A stretch of DNA of 64,000 nucleotides from Ardenticatenaceae bacterium (lineage in GTDB: Bacteria; Chloroflexota; Anaerolineae; Promineifilales; Promineifilaceae), in assembly GCA_020634245.1 (NCBI GenBank), contig JACKCC010000011.1, forward strand, positions 124,001 to 188,000, read 5' to 3'. The translations under genes and the position numbers were made by a program. How positions within the stretch are numbered: position 1 is the first letter of the stretch; each line of letters opens with the position of its first letter. Below the pieces are notes generated by a model, which was not told the DNA's origin, did no database searches, and saw only the letters and a list, made by a program, of their open reading frames with translations. Shown one piece after another: positions 36,750-46,600 of the stretch.

Positions 36750-37010
36750 TAAAGGAACTCGTTGTTGAGGCGTGCAGTGACCAGGAATTTTACATAAAAG
36801 AAGCGACAGGGAACGAACAAACCACAACCGGAATTTTTCGGGTTTGTTTTCTAAATGTTGATAACGTAAATCCTTCACAGCCAGAGACATGGCACTATCT
36901 TCCAGACCTTTCAGCACCTATTATTTTTTTCGGACTACAATACTGTCCTTTTATTCTCTGGTTTTTATGAAGCCAGAGCAACAGTACTTTTGTATTAGAT
37001 AAGAGTAAGA

Positions 37011-38144
37011 TTAAAACGAAGCGTAGATTTCCAGCAGTTGGCGGGCTGATTTTTCCCAGGTGAATTGACGAGATTGACGAAAACCCTCGGCAACCATTTG
37101 TTGGCGGGCATTCGGATTAGCGAGGAGATCGAGCAGGGTTTGGCTCCAGGCTTCTTGGGCATGAGGCGGTAGGGTCACGGCCGTTTCCCCCACCACTTCC
37201 GGCAAACTCGACGCATTAGAGGACAGGACGGGCACGCCGCAAGCCATCGCTTCCAGCAAAGGCAGGCCAAATCCTTCGTACAGGCTGGGCATAGCCAACA
37301 GGTCGGCCCCACTGTACAGGGCTGGCAAATCGGCGTCATCGACAAAGCCAATGAAACGGACACGGCCGTTCAGCCCCTGCCGCGCTACCTCAGCCATCAT
37401 TTCATCATACAACCATCCTTTGCCACCAGCAATAATCAGGTTATGGGGATATTGGTCAGCCACGGGGCGGAAAGCGCGAATCAGCATCTGGTAATTTTTG
37501 CGGGGCTGAACAGTTCCGACACACAAGATATAGGATGCATCACCGAGATTGTATTGGCGGCGAACGGCCGTTAATACATCCTTATCCGTAATAGGCCGAA
37601 ACATAGGGTGGACGCCGCAGTACAACACCGTAATCTTTTCCGCCGGAACCTGCCAGACGTCCATTAAATCCTGTTTCGTGGCCAGCGAATCGGCTAAAAC
37701 ATGTGTTGCTCGCTGCACCGACCAGGGTACAACCCGATTCAGATAAGAAACCAACTGCGCCGGAAATGTGTCTGGCGAATGAACAAACGAGAGATCATGT
37801 ACCGTCAGCAGCGTGGGAATTCGGCCGCTGACCGGCGGCAGCACAAAATCAGGCGAATGAAATAAATCAAGTTTGCCCGTCACCAACTGCACCGGCAGGG
37901 GCAGCCGCAAACGATACCAAAATCGATACAACCAACGTTCATCGAGTGGTGCAGGCCGATAAATGACATGGGGCGCAGTTAGAACAGGATCGGCTACCGG
38001 CAGGACGGCAGGCTGTCTGGCCGAAAAAAAGCGATACTCGTTGTCACTGTCCAAATCAACCAGTGCCCGGATTAGCTCCCGCGTGTAGCGCCCAATCCCC
38101 CCACCCTGGGTGATGGCCGAGGTAATGTCAATGCCAATCTTCAA
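37011..38144 (-). CDS. GT4-family glycosyltransferase
   Basis: 377 residues, GT-B fold. The N-terminal domain opens with GIDITSAITQGGGIGRYTREL, a glycine loop for acceptor and sugar nucleotide. The C-terminal domain carries CVGTVQPRKNYQMLIRAF and the retaining-enzyme EX7E motif in YEGFGLPLLEAMACGVPV. It transfers a sugar from a nucleotide donor in the cytosol, most likely in surface-polysaccharide assembly given the GtrA, O-antigen ligase and SDR genes that follow on the same strand. The exact sugar is unknown. Confidence 0.92.
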   Translation of the reverse strand: MKIGIDITSAITQGGGIGRYTRELIRALVDLDSDNEYRFFSARQPAVLPVADPVLTAPHVIYRPAPLDERWLYRFWYRLRLPLPVQLVTGKLDLFHSPDFVLPPVSGRIPTLLTVHDLSFVHSPDTFPAQLVSYLNRVVPWSVQRATHVLADSLATKQDLMDVWQVPAEKITVLYCGVHPMFRPITDKDVLTAVRRQYNLGDASYILCVGTVQPRKNYQMLIRAFRPVADQYPHNLIIAGGKGWLYDEMMAEVARQGLNGRVRFIGFVDDADLPALYSGADLLAMPSLYEGFGLPLLEAMACGVPVLSSNASSLPEVVGETAVTLPPHAQEAWSQTLLDLLANPNARQQMVAEGFRQSRQFTWEKSARQLLEIYASF

Positions 38145-38180
38145 ACGTCAAATCCCAACAGACAATCACAGATTTTTAAT

Positions 38181-38651
38181 TTACGAATCAACATCATTGT
38201 AGGTCCAGTAACGATTGACAAAAAAGTTCCAAAACAAGACCACAATCGTGGCAACCGCTTTGGCCGGAATGTAACCGCGTCCGCCAAGTAATCCTGTCGC
38301 CGTCATCAGTGAATCAAATGGGTGTTCCAATAAAAACAGCAACGTGTTATTAATTACCAGACCAAAAATGTTAACCAGCGCGAATTGTCCCAATTGGGCT
38401 GTCAGTGATTTAGCGCGGGAATCGGGATAAGTCCAATAACGATTAAATGTAAAATTGCTAATCACTGCCGCCGAAAATGAACATGTATTGGCCACCAATG
38501 TTGGAAAATGAAAAACTTCCTTCAATAATGTCAATGTACCAAAATCAACAACAAATCCAATCGTACCAACGATCAGGAATTTGAAGAAGCGTTCGGCTTC
38601 CTTGGGATTAATCCCAAACCGGCTGGTAACCGTAACAAATAAGGCAATCAT
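38181..38651 (-). CDS. GtrA-family membrane protein
   Basis: 156 residues with four hydrophobic segments and the GtrA hallmarks FLIVGTIGFVVDF at the N-terminus, SFSAAVISNFTFNRYWTY in the middle and a repeated NFFVNRYWTY at the end. GtrA proteins help flip polyprenyl-linked sugars across the membrane for glycan modification. It sits between a GT4 transferase and an O-antigen ligase in one direction. Confidence 0.9.
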   Translation of the reverse strand: MIALFVTVTSRFGINPKEAERFFKFLIVGTIGFVVDFGTLTLLKEVFHFPTLVANTCSFSAAVISNFTFNRYWTYPDSRAKSLTAQLGQFALVNIFGLVINNTLLFLLEHPFDSLMTATGLLGGRGYIPAKAVATIVVLFWNFFVNRYWTYNDVDS

Positions 38652-38659
38652 TTAATCTT

Positions 38660-38718
38660 GTCGTCTCCAGTTTTATAGTCTTGTAGTCGAGTAGTCGTTA
38701 GTCTTGTAGTCGAGTAGT
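38660..38718. repeat. Degenerate word repeat (TAGTCTTG/TAGTCGAG type)
   Basis: Words of 8-9 nt (AGTCTTGT, AGTCGAGT, AGTCGTT) repeat about six times between the ligase and gtrA genes. They encode the ligase's final residues (LDYKTNDYSTTRL), so that C-terminus derives from the repeat. Confidence 0.65.
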
Positions 38719-40198
38719 TGTAATAGTGCCAACATCACGCCCACATGAACGTAGATGTTGTTGACGTATAATTTGTCCACCAGATGATGAACGGCCGTAG
38801 CCGTCCACGCAGCCAGCAATCCTAAGGCAATCCCGCGTTCAGGCCAATCGAGCCGTTTTAACAGACAAATTGTTTGCCAGAACACGGCCATCCACAGCAG
38901 CAAATAAGCCGTCAGCCCAATAATACCCGTTTCGGCCAATAAATTTAAATAGTAATTATGGGCGTGTCCTAACGGGGCCGGCCAATTGATGAGCGCATAA
39001 TCGGCATAGGCCGGTTCGTAATTGCCAAAACCGACGCCCAGCCACATGATCGCGAGCTATACCAATGCGGTTGCCATCGAGCCAGTCGCTCCAAAACGGC
39101 ATAATTAGCATCACGATGTCCACACCGCGCACATCGCCAAATTGTAACCGGCTGAAGGGTCACCCGCTCGGTGATAGAGGCGGAATGAGATTGAACTGCA
39201 TGCCCACCAGCAAAGAAGGCGCTCACGGCCGGCATGACGATGCCCTGCCACCGCTTTTTGGGCCAGAAGAAGATGAGTACGCCGTCCCCTGCGGCAACCC
39301 AGCCACGCTCCCCGGCTCCAGGAAGCGATAAGGTGGCGGCGGTACCTGGCTGTCGCCCGCGCAAGAGAAGCGGTGAACGGGTGAAAGGTGAAAGGCGATC
39401 CTTACCCCTGCTCCTGCCCCCCTGCGCCCTTGCCGCAATAGACCATATACCCCACCAACGCCCCCAACGCCAGCAAAGGTTGACAATTCATAAAGCCGCC
39501 AAACGGATCTGGTCACCAAACGTGCCATAAGCGCGATAGAAGGACCGCCAATTCGAAAATGCTTCGGCCCATCCCCTGCGGTACAAACTGCCAGATGCCC
39601 ACCAGCGCCTGCACTGCCTGAAGAAAGCAAAGGCAACAGGATTTATAGCGACGAATATCCACTTTCCATTTTCTGCCTTCTGCCTTCTGATTTCTGCCTT
39701 CTGATTTCTGCCTTCTGATTTCTGCCTTCTCCATACCCATGTCCACAACCAGCCAGATAACAAGTATAATCTCCACCCATTTGAGCAGTTCTTTGAAGCC
39801 AATCGTTATCGATGGAGCATTAAGCGCTGTCAGGCCCATCGCCAAAGAGAAACAGGAGCAGTGGAACATTGAGAAAAGTGATACGATTCGGCGGCGGCGG
39901 CGGCCGCGAGCTTTCAGCCAGGCGTTTCAGGGCCAGCAAAGCAGCGATGATCTGCCGTCCAACCCCATGCTGCCTGCAAGCAGAATGCCTCCAGCGCCCC
40001 ATCGGTCCCTGCAGCAAGAAGGCCAGCCCCAGCCCCACAATTGGTCGACGATAAGGAGAACGTGAGTACGGCGTTCCTAACACCAACCGCCGCCCAGATC
40101 AACGGCAGTCGGGCCAGCAGCAGGCCAACCAACAGCGGTAAAGATAAATGGCATGGCCCACGATCGGCCCACCGCCATTTAGCCGTTTCAATCATCAA
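38673..40198 (-). pseudogene. O-antigen ligase-like gene, broken by frameshifts (probable sequence errors)
   Basis: The last 125 codons (38673-39047) are intact and carry the Wzy_C ending (GVGFGNYEPAYADYALINW, HAHNYYLNLLAETGIIG). Upstream to an ATG at 40198, membrane segments appear piecemeal in all three minus frames (LPLLVGLLLARLPLIWAAVG; FSLAMGLTALNAP; LKWVEIILVIWLVVDMG). Joining them gives a normal ligase of about 500 residues. The breaks look like small deletions every few tens of bases and continue into the next genes, so poor sequence is likelier than decay. A word-repeat island (39658-39733) also lies inside. Confidence 0.7.
39658..39733. repeat. Word repeat (CTTCTGNTTTCTGC type) inside the ligase region
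   Basis: TTCTGCCTTCTGATTTCTGC-like words alternate about seven times. On the coding strand this reads as Arg/Gln/Lys/Glu-rich residues between membrane segments. Confidence 0.7.
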
Positions 40199-40199
40199 A

Positions 40200-41113
40200 T
40201 TAAATCACCCGCGTACGGAAAATTCTACTGTCTTCGTCAACTCCCCGGTCAAACCCACTTCGGCTCCCCATCCCAAGACCTGTTTTGCCTTTGCGATGTC
40301 CGGCGACGCACCTGGGATCATCCGTAATCCGCGCATCTTCAGGATTGATAACACTCAGACTTGCTGCCCGGAATAAACCACTGCTTTGCGGCAACTCCTC
40401 AATCGTCATCTCTGCCGGGTTGCCGACATTGACCGGCGTTTATCGACATGAGCAGTGTACACGCCATCAACCAGGTCGTGCTGTATTATTGGAACGAACG
40501 GTCTGCTGGCCGCCTGCGTACACCTCGCTTTCACGGCTGGCCGGTCAGGGCTTGGTAGATGAAATTCGGTACGACACGGCCGTCATGCAAACGCATACGG
40601 GACCATAGGTAGCAAATACGCACGATGCGGTTTCAGCCCATGATACCGCTGGTAAGCCAGCGTCATCGCCTCGGCAAACCGCTTGGCTCATCGTATATGC
40701 CGCGCGGGCCGACAGACCAACGTGGCCCCAACACGTTTCCGGTCAAGGGATTAACCTGCGGGTCACCATACACTTCCGACGTGGAAGCCAAATGATAGCG
40801 CGCCCCTTTGGCCTTGGCCAAACCAACGTATTGTGCGTACCCACGAGCTCACTTTCAGCGTCGGAATCGATATTCCAGATAAACGTTAGCTGCCGGTGAC
40901 GTAAAATGCGCGATCATGTCAATTTCCCCGGCAACGTAAATGTAGTTGACATCGTGTTTGATAAAGCGAACCGCTCATGCCCCATCAGGTGAGCGATATT
41001 GTCCATATTACCCGTAATCAGGTTATCCATCCCGACGACGGTATGTCCTTCGTTAATAAACGATCCGATAAGTGTGAGCGAGAAAACCAGCGCCCCAGAA
41101 TCAATACACGCAT
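40200..41113 (-). pseudogene. UDP-glucuronate decarboxylase-like SDR gene, broken by frameshifts (probable sequence errors)
   Basis: Reading the minus strand across frames recovers an extended-SDR: start MRVLI followed by a Rossmann region, then FINEGHTVVGMDNLITGN, FAFIKHDV, YIYVAGEIDMIAHF, VYLEY, LGLAKAKGARYHLAST-like pieces, an EAKRFAEAMTLAYQRYHGL box (the YxxxK helix region) and ending in LTKTVEF. The order and wording fit UDP-glucuronate decarboxylase (UDP-xylose synthase) or a close epimerase. No single frame exceeds about 40 codons. It begins 255 bp from the divergent IPP isomerase gene and ends 1 bp before the ligase start. Confidence 0.65.
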
Positions 41114-41370
41114 GATACCCAGATTGTGTTACCCTCGATCAAATATTGTATCTTTAGTCAGCTGGTTATGGACGACCCAAAACACCTTTGCGGCGAATCT
41201 GCCGTATCCATTCCGAAGCTATACCGTCTGATAATTTGCACGGCAAACTCTACTACCCACCTTTCAAATCCTCGCAAAACGGTTGCCGCCACGGTAAAAT
41301 CACGCTATAAATTACAGGCCGGTGTCTCCACCGCGCCACCACCCCTGATAAATCAACAAATGGAGTATTC

Positions 41371-42422
41371 ATGAGTTTTCCAACGTGCCGCCCCTGCCCG
41401 TCGAAGGCATTCACGAAAACGCAAGGCTGACCAGACCGCATCAATCTGGAAGAAGATGTCACCTTCAAACAGCTAACTACCGGCCTGAAAAAATATTTTT
41501 TCATGCACCAGGCCCTGCCCGGACTTGATTTGCAGCCCAAATCAACACCCCAGACCCAGTTGTTTGGTAAAAAGCCAGCACGCCGTCGGCTTCATCATCT
41601 CTCCATGACCGGCGGCACGGCCGAAGCGCAGGGCTATCAACCGCACGCTGCCGAAGCGGCGCAGGAAGAAAATGCTACGCCCGGTTCTGCGCTGAGCGGC
41701 CATCGAAGACCCCACGCTGGCTGACACCTTCCGGCAACCGCGACGTGGCTCCTGACGTCCTCCTGTTCGCCAATTTGGGCGCGGTGTACCAATTATGGCT
41801 ACGGCCTGAAACAATGCCAAAGAGCTGTAGACATGGACGAAGCGACGCCCGCGGATTTTACACTCAATGCCATCCAGGAAGCGGTCCAAGGCGAGTGCAA
41901 TTTTTGCCGGCTTTGCTGGGCAAAATTGAGGCTGTGTGCCGCCAACTGCCGGTGCCGGTCATCGCCAAAGAGGTGGCTGGGCTTCTCCCCGCGAAGCCGC
42001 CAGCCAGTTGATGTTGGGTCGTACATTGACGCGGGCTGAGCTGGCGGTAATGTCGTGGAAGCCAGGTGGAGATGCACCGCGCCCCCACCGCCCGCCATGC
42101 CCAAAGCCGCTGGAGCGTTTATTGATTGGGGAATCCTGGTACGTTTCCAACCAATACTGCCGCGAAGCAAACTCACCACCCATCATCAGCAGCGGGGGCA
42201 TCAAAACGGTAATCGACGTTTGCCAAATGCATCGCCCTGGCGCGACTGGTCGGTTTGCCGGCGATTTTCGGCAGCGCCGCCGACAAAGGCGGCGTCGAAG
42301 GTGCTCAATGAGATGGCCCAAACCATCACCGACGAACTGCGTATCACCATGTTCGCAGTGGCGCTGGCGATTTGTCGGCCCTGGTCAAACCCAACTGCAT
42401 ACAGGTGGATTTTAGAGATTGA
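41371..42422 (+). pseudogene. fni: Type 2 isopentenyl-diphosphate isomerase gene, broken by frameshifts (probable sequence errors)
   Basis: Pieces in the three plus frames assemble in order into an IDI-2: INLEEDVTFKQLTTGL, FFMHQALPGLDL, TQLFGKK, MTGGTAEAQ, YGLKQCQRAVDM, LNAIQEAVQ, KIEAVCRQLPVPVIAKE, AAGAFIDWG, PPIISSGGIK and LNEMAQTITDELRITMF. The FMN-dependent enzyme interconverts IPP and DMAPP. TGGAG lies five bases before ATG 41371. The prenyltransferase follows after 50 bp. The 257-bp divergent gap 41114-41370 holds no clear feature. Damage here is continuous with both neighbours. Confidence 0.75.
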
Positions 42423-42462
42423 GATTTGAGACTGAGGTTTTAGTCTCAATCTCCAGTCCCCT
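42414..42462. repeat. Inverted word-repeat island (GAGATT/GAGACT type)
   Basis: GAGATTGAGATTTGAGACT faces AGTCTCAATCTCC, forming a hairpin between the isomerase stop and the prenyltransferase start. It is within the operon gap. Confidence 0.65.
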
Positions 42463-42472
42463 TAGCAAACCT

Positions 42473-43450
42473 ATGATAAATGAATTAACCAACTATTTTT
42501 CAGAAATGCTGCCTGCTTGAAGTGAGATGCGAATTGCCCTACGGGCCGATGGCCCACCACCGGCCCTGTTTCTTACGGCATGTTGCAGTACCACATGGGC
42601 TGGTTGGACGCCGATCGCGCCGGCCAACGTCAATAGCGGCAAGCGCATCCGCCCATCATGTGTTCATGCTGACGGCCAAGCTGCCGGCGGCAATTGGTGG
42701 TAGCGCCGCCTGCCGCCGCGATTGAAATTTTGCACACCTCCTCATCTATGATGATGGAGGACAATAGGTCCCAGTGCGGCGCGGCTGGGGAGACAGTCTG
42801 AAAATCTGGGCGGGCAGCCATCATCAGCGGCGACGCGTTTGCCCTGGCCCATCTGTCACCGAACCGGCTACTGAGCGCGGTATCGCCTCGCCGGTCGTCG
42901 TCCAGGCACTGCGCCGCTTTGACGAGATTCCGCCGCGCTGATGCGCAGCCAGTATGACGACATGGATTTGAGACGCGGATCAGGTGGAGTGTCGACATCA
43001 TCTGGCGATGACGCGAAATTTGCCGTTCTCATTGCCTACAGCACGAAATCGGCGCATTGGTTGCCGGGCCGATCCCGCCACCGTCGGTTATGCCCAGTTT
43101 GCTGCTCGCTGGGGTTGGCCTTCCAGGTCATCGACGACATCCTGCATCTGGGCACGAAGTGCTAACGGCAACCGACCGCCAACGACATCACCACCAAGAA
43201 AAGACTCGCCTTTGTCCTGTACGGGCTGGCTCCAGAATGCGGCGGCCGCAGGAGTTGTAAGGCGCGGGAAGTGATGAAGGGTTTGTGGGATCGCCGGACC
43301 CTCAACCAACTGGCGCTCGCGAATACGCCCGTGACAAAGCTACCGTTTACTTCCCAAAAGCGCGCTGAGACTGAAGCTACCTGGGCGGCAAGGCCTGCCG
43401 CCGCCGCCCTACAGCAGTTAGCCAACATGCTCCTACAGCGCGATTATTGA
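42473..43450 (+). pseudogene. Polyprenyl diphosphate synthase gene, broken by frameshifts (probable sequence errors)
   Basis: Fragments in three frames give a trans-isoprenyl synthase in order: MINELTNYFSEMLPA, MLQYHMGWLDADRAPA, NSGKRIRP-like, EILHT..LIYDD (first Asp-rich motif region), SGDAFALAHL, MRSQYDDMD, LAFQVIDDIL (second Asp-rich motif) and a C-terminal LANMLLQRDY. It would condense IPP onto allylic diphosphates to make C15-C20 or longer chains. It pairs with the IPP isomerase just upstream. The end at TGA 43448-43450 is intact. Confidence 0.75.
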
Positions 43451-43642
43451 TTTCCCCACCCGAAATCCATATTAGGAACAAAAACGGCGATCCGCAGTGA
43501 ACCCGCTGCCTTTATTAACCTTTATCGGAAGTAATTGATACGGCCTCACACTGATTAATACGATTATCCATCCGTGTTAATCCGTGAAATCCAGCATCCA
43601 ATAATTCCAACCACTAAAACAACCTGCCATTCAACCTCATCT

Positions 43643-46600
43643 TCAGATGTTCTGATGGTCGTTTCTGTCATCGCCAGCCGCCGCAATCGCCGCCAAAATA
43701 TCATCATCCGTATCATCATCAATCAACGTCGATTTCGTCAATCGGTGGCTCAAAAGTCGACCAGTTTTCTTCGACTTCTGGCTCAGGTCAGCTTGCATCG
43801 CTTCATAACCAGAACCAGCCGGAATCAACTTACCGATAATCACGTTTTCTTCAAACCATAAAGTTTGTCTTCCTCATCAGCAATGGCCGCCCCACAAACC
43901 TTGATCGTGCTGGAATGAACTGGCCGGATAAGAAACCGTCCGTGCTACGCCGTTGTAATGCCCGCGGTATCACCCGTTCTGCTCGGAGCTGGTTTCACTC
44001 ATTCTCAATGATTTCAGCATTGTTTTCCAGGAAATCAGCCACTTCAAATCCAATTCGCCCGGCAAGATTTCCGTATCACCCGAAGCCGTAAATCACAACC
44101 TTACTTCAACATCTTGCGAATAATCGCTTCAAATGTTTATCAGAATATTCTGGCCCTGCGGACGATACACCTTGGACTTCACGCGCGAAATATTGCGTCA
44201 CCGCATCCGCGCCTAAAATTTCCAAAACTGGGTGCGGATCAACGAACTCTTCGGTCAATGCGCGTTCCCGCACCACCGTGTCACCATCAGAGAACAACAG
44301 CCGCATATCGCCGGAATTGGATAAGTCACGGTCATCCCGGCTTTCCAAACAACTTTCAACCCGGCATCCACGACACCCGCGCCACCAAGCAGGCCACAAT
44401 AACCTCATCATCTTTTTCGGCCAGATGGCGCCCTGCTCAACGGTGTCATTGCCATTGGCCTGGAACGTCCACCTTCCGGTACCTCATAAACATCATCCAC
44501 CCAACTTGCTGTCAGTAATGAAAACGTGCTGACACCCTCGACGATGCGAACTTCAGTTACACCACCAATTTCAGTGATGGTTGCCCCGTCTTTGGCCGCC
44601 AGTCTGAACAACTCTCTTCCGATTACCGGGCAAACTTTGCGTGATGTCACCACCTGCCGAAGTCAAAATACACCGTATGGAACGTCCGGAAGTCAACTGA
44701 GTACCTGGTTCACCAATGGATTGGGCGTACCACAATAATTTACGGCCGAACCCATTTCTACCAGCTTGCCGCGAGCCAGATCAACGCCGCAGCATTTAGC
44801 AATAAATACCACGATGCATTTCCTGCAGGGTCATGGTGAGGAACGTATACTTCATCAATACCTGTCGAATCAACTGCTTCCTGACAATTTTCCGTGTACA
44901 TTTCGCCAGTCTGAATACGATTTCACCTGTACCGGATCGCACAGGGCCGGCCGCAATACGGCCGAAAATACGTTCGGCCAGTGTTTGTTTTCCAAACTTA
45001 TCTACACGACGAATCCAGATACCTTTGGTCGTGCCGCAATCTTCGGCCACAACCACGATATCCTGAGCAATGTCCACCAAACGGCGGGTCAAGTAACCAG
45101 CATCGGCCGTACGCAAAGCCGTATCAGCTAAACCTTTCCGGGCGCCATGCGTCGAAATGAAATACTCCAGCGTGTCCAACCCTTGACGGAAGTTAGAACG
45201 AATCGGCACAGCAATAATCCGGCCGCTGGGATCAGCCATCAGACCACGCATCCCGGCTAACTGAGTAATGGGGCCGAAACCACCTTTACCCGCACCAGAC
45301 AATGCCATCATCGCAATCGGACCGGCCGGATCGATCACATCCCGCACCGCCTTCTCCACCATATCTTTGGCATTATTCCACTGCTCAATCGTACGCTGAT
45401 ATTGCTCATCTTCCGTCAGCAGACCACGGCGATATTGACGATCGATTTCATCAACACGAGCGCGGGCCGTAGACAAAATCTCTTCCCGCTCTTCTGGAAT
45501 CGTCAAATCGGCCACAGCCATCGTCGTGCCCGAAACAGTCGCATATTTAAAGCCAATATTCTTGACACTATCAACCAGTTTAATGGTGACTTCATCACCC
45601 AAAAGCCGATAAACCCGGTTGATGAGACGATTCACACCACCTTTGTCCAATTCATGGTTCGTAAACCGCATTTCCGGCGGCAAAACCATATTGAACAAAA
45701 CACGCCCTGGTGAAGTCTCAATCATACGGACGCGCGGCTTGCCATCAGCATACCGCTTACCATCATCTTTGAAGTACGTTTCCGTATACAAGTTGATCTT
45801 GGCATGAACGTCCACGTAACCAAGTTCATAAGCCATTTCAACTTCTTCCATCGTGCCAAAAGTGCGGCCTTCACCTTTCAACCCATCACGCATGAGCATA
45901 AGGTAATACACACCCAAAACCATGTCTTTAGACGGCCCTACAATAGGCTGGCCATCAGATGGTTTTAGCAAGTTGCGAGTAGCCATCATCAAGTCTTTGG
46001 CTTCTTCAACAGCACGCTTGGACAGCGGCACATGAACGGCCATTTGGTCACCGTCAAAGTCGGCATTAAAAGCCGCACAGACCAGCGGATGCAGATGGAT
46101 CGCTTTACCTTCAACTAACATGGGCATGAACGCCTGGATACCCAGACGATGCAGAGTCGGCGCCCGGTTCAGCATAATCGGCCGTCCCTGAATCACCTCT
46201 TCCAACACCTGCCATACTTCCGGCGGCTGCCGTTCGATAAACCGCTTCGCCCCTTTCACGTTACTGGCATAACCATACTCAACCAGTTTGCTAATCACAA
46301 ACGGCCGGAACAGTTCCAAAGCCATAACCTTGGGCAAACCACATTGCCCCAGCTTCAGGGTCGGGCCAACCACAATCACGGAACGGCCGGAGTAATCAAC
46401 ACGTTTACCCAATAAATTGCGGCGGAAGCGACCTTTCTTGCCTTTGAGCATATCCGACAAAGACTTCAACTCACGGCGGCCACGGCGGCTTAATGCCTTT
46501 CCGCGCTGGCTGTTGTCGATGAGGCTGTCCACCGCTTCTTGCAGCATACGCTTTTCATTGCGGACGATTACATCCGGCGCGCCTAAATCCAACAGCCGCT

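Noticed and set aside
43643..44930. Interpreting the broken rpoC end as a pseudogene or split beta' subunit
   Set aside because: The damage is continuous with four neighbouring genes on both strands and the recovered residues are conserved, so sequence error is more likely than biology.
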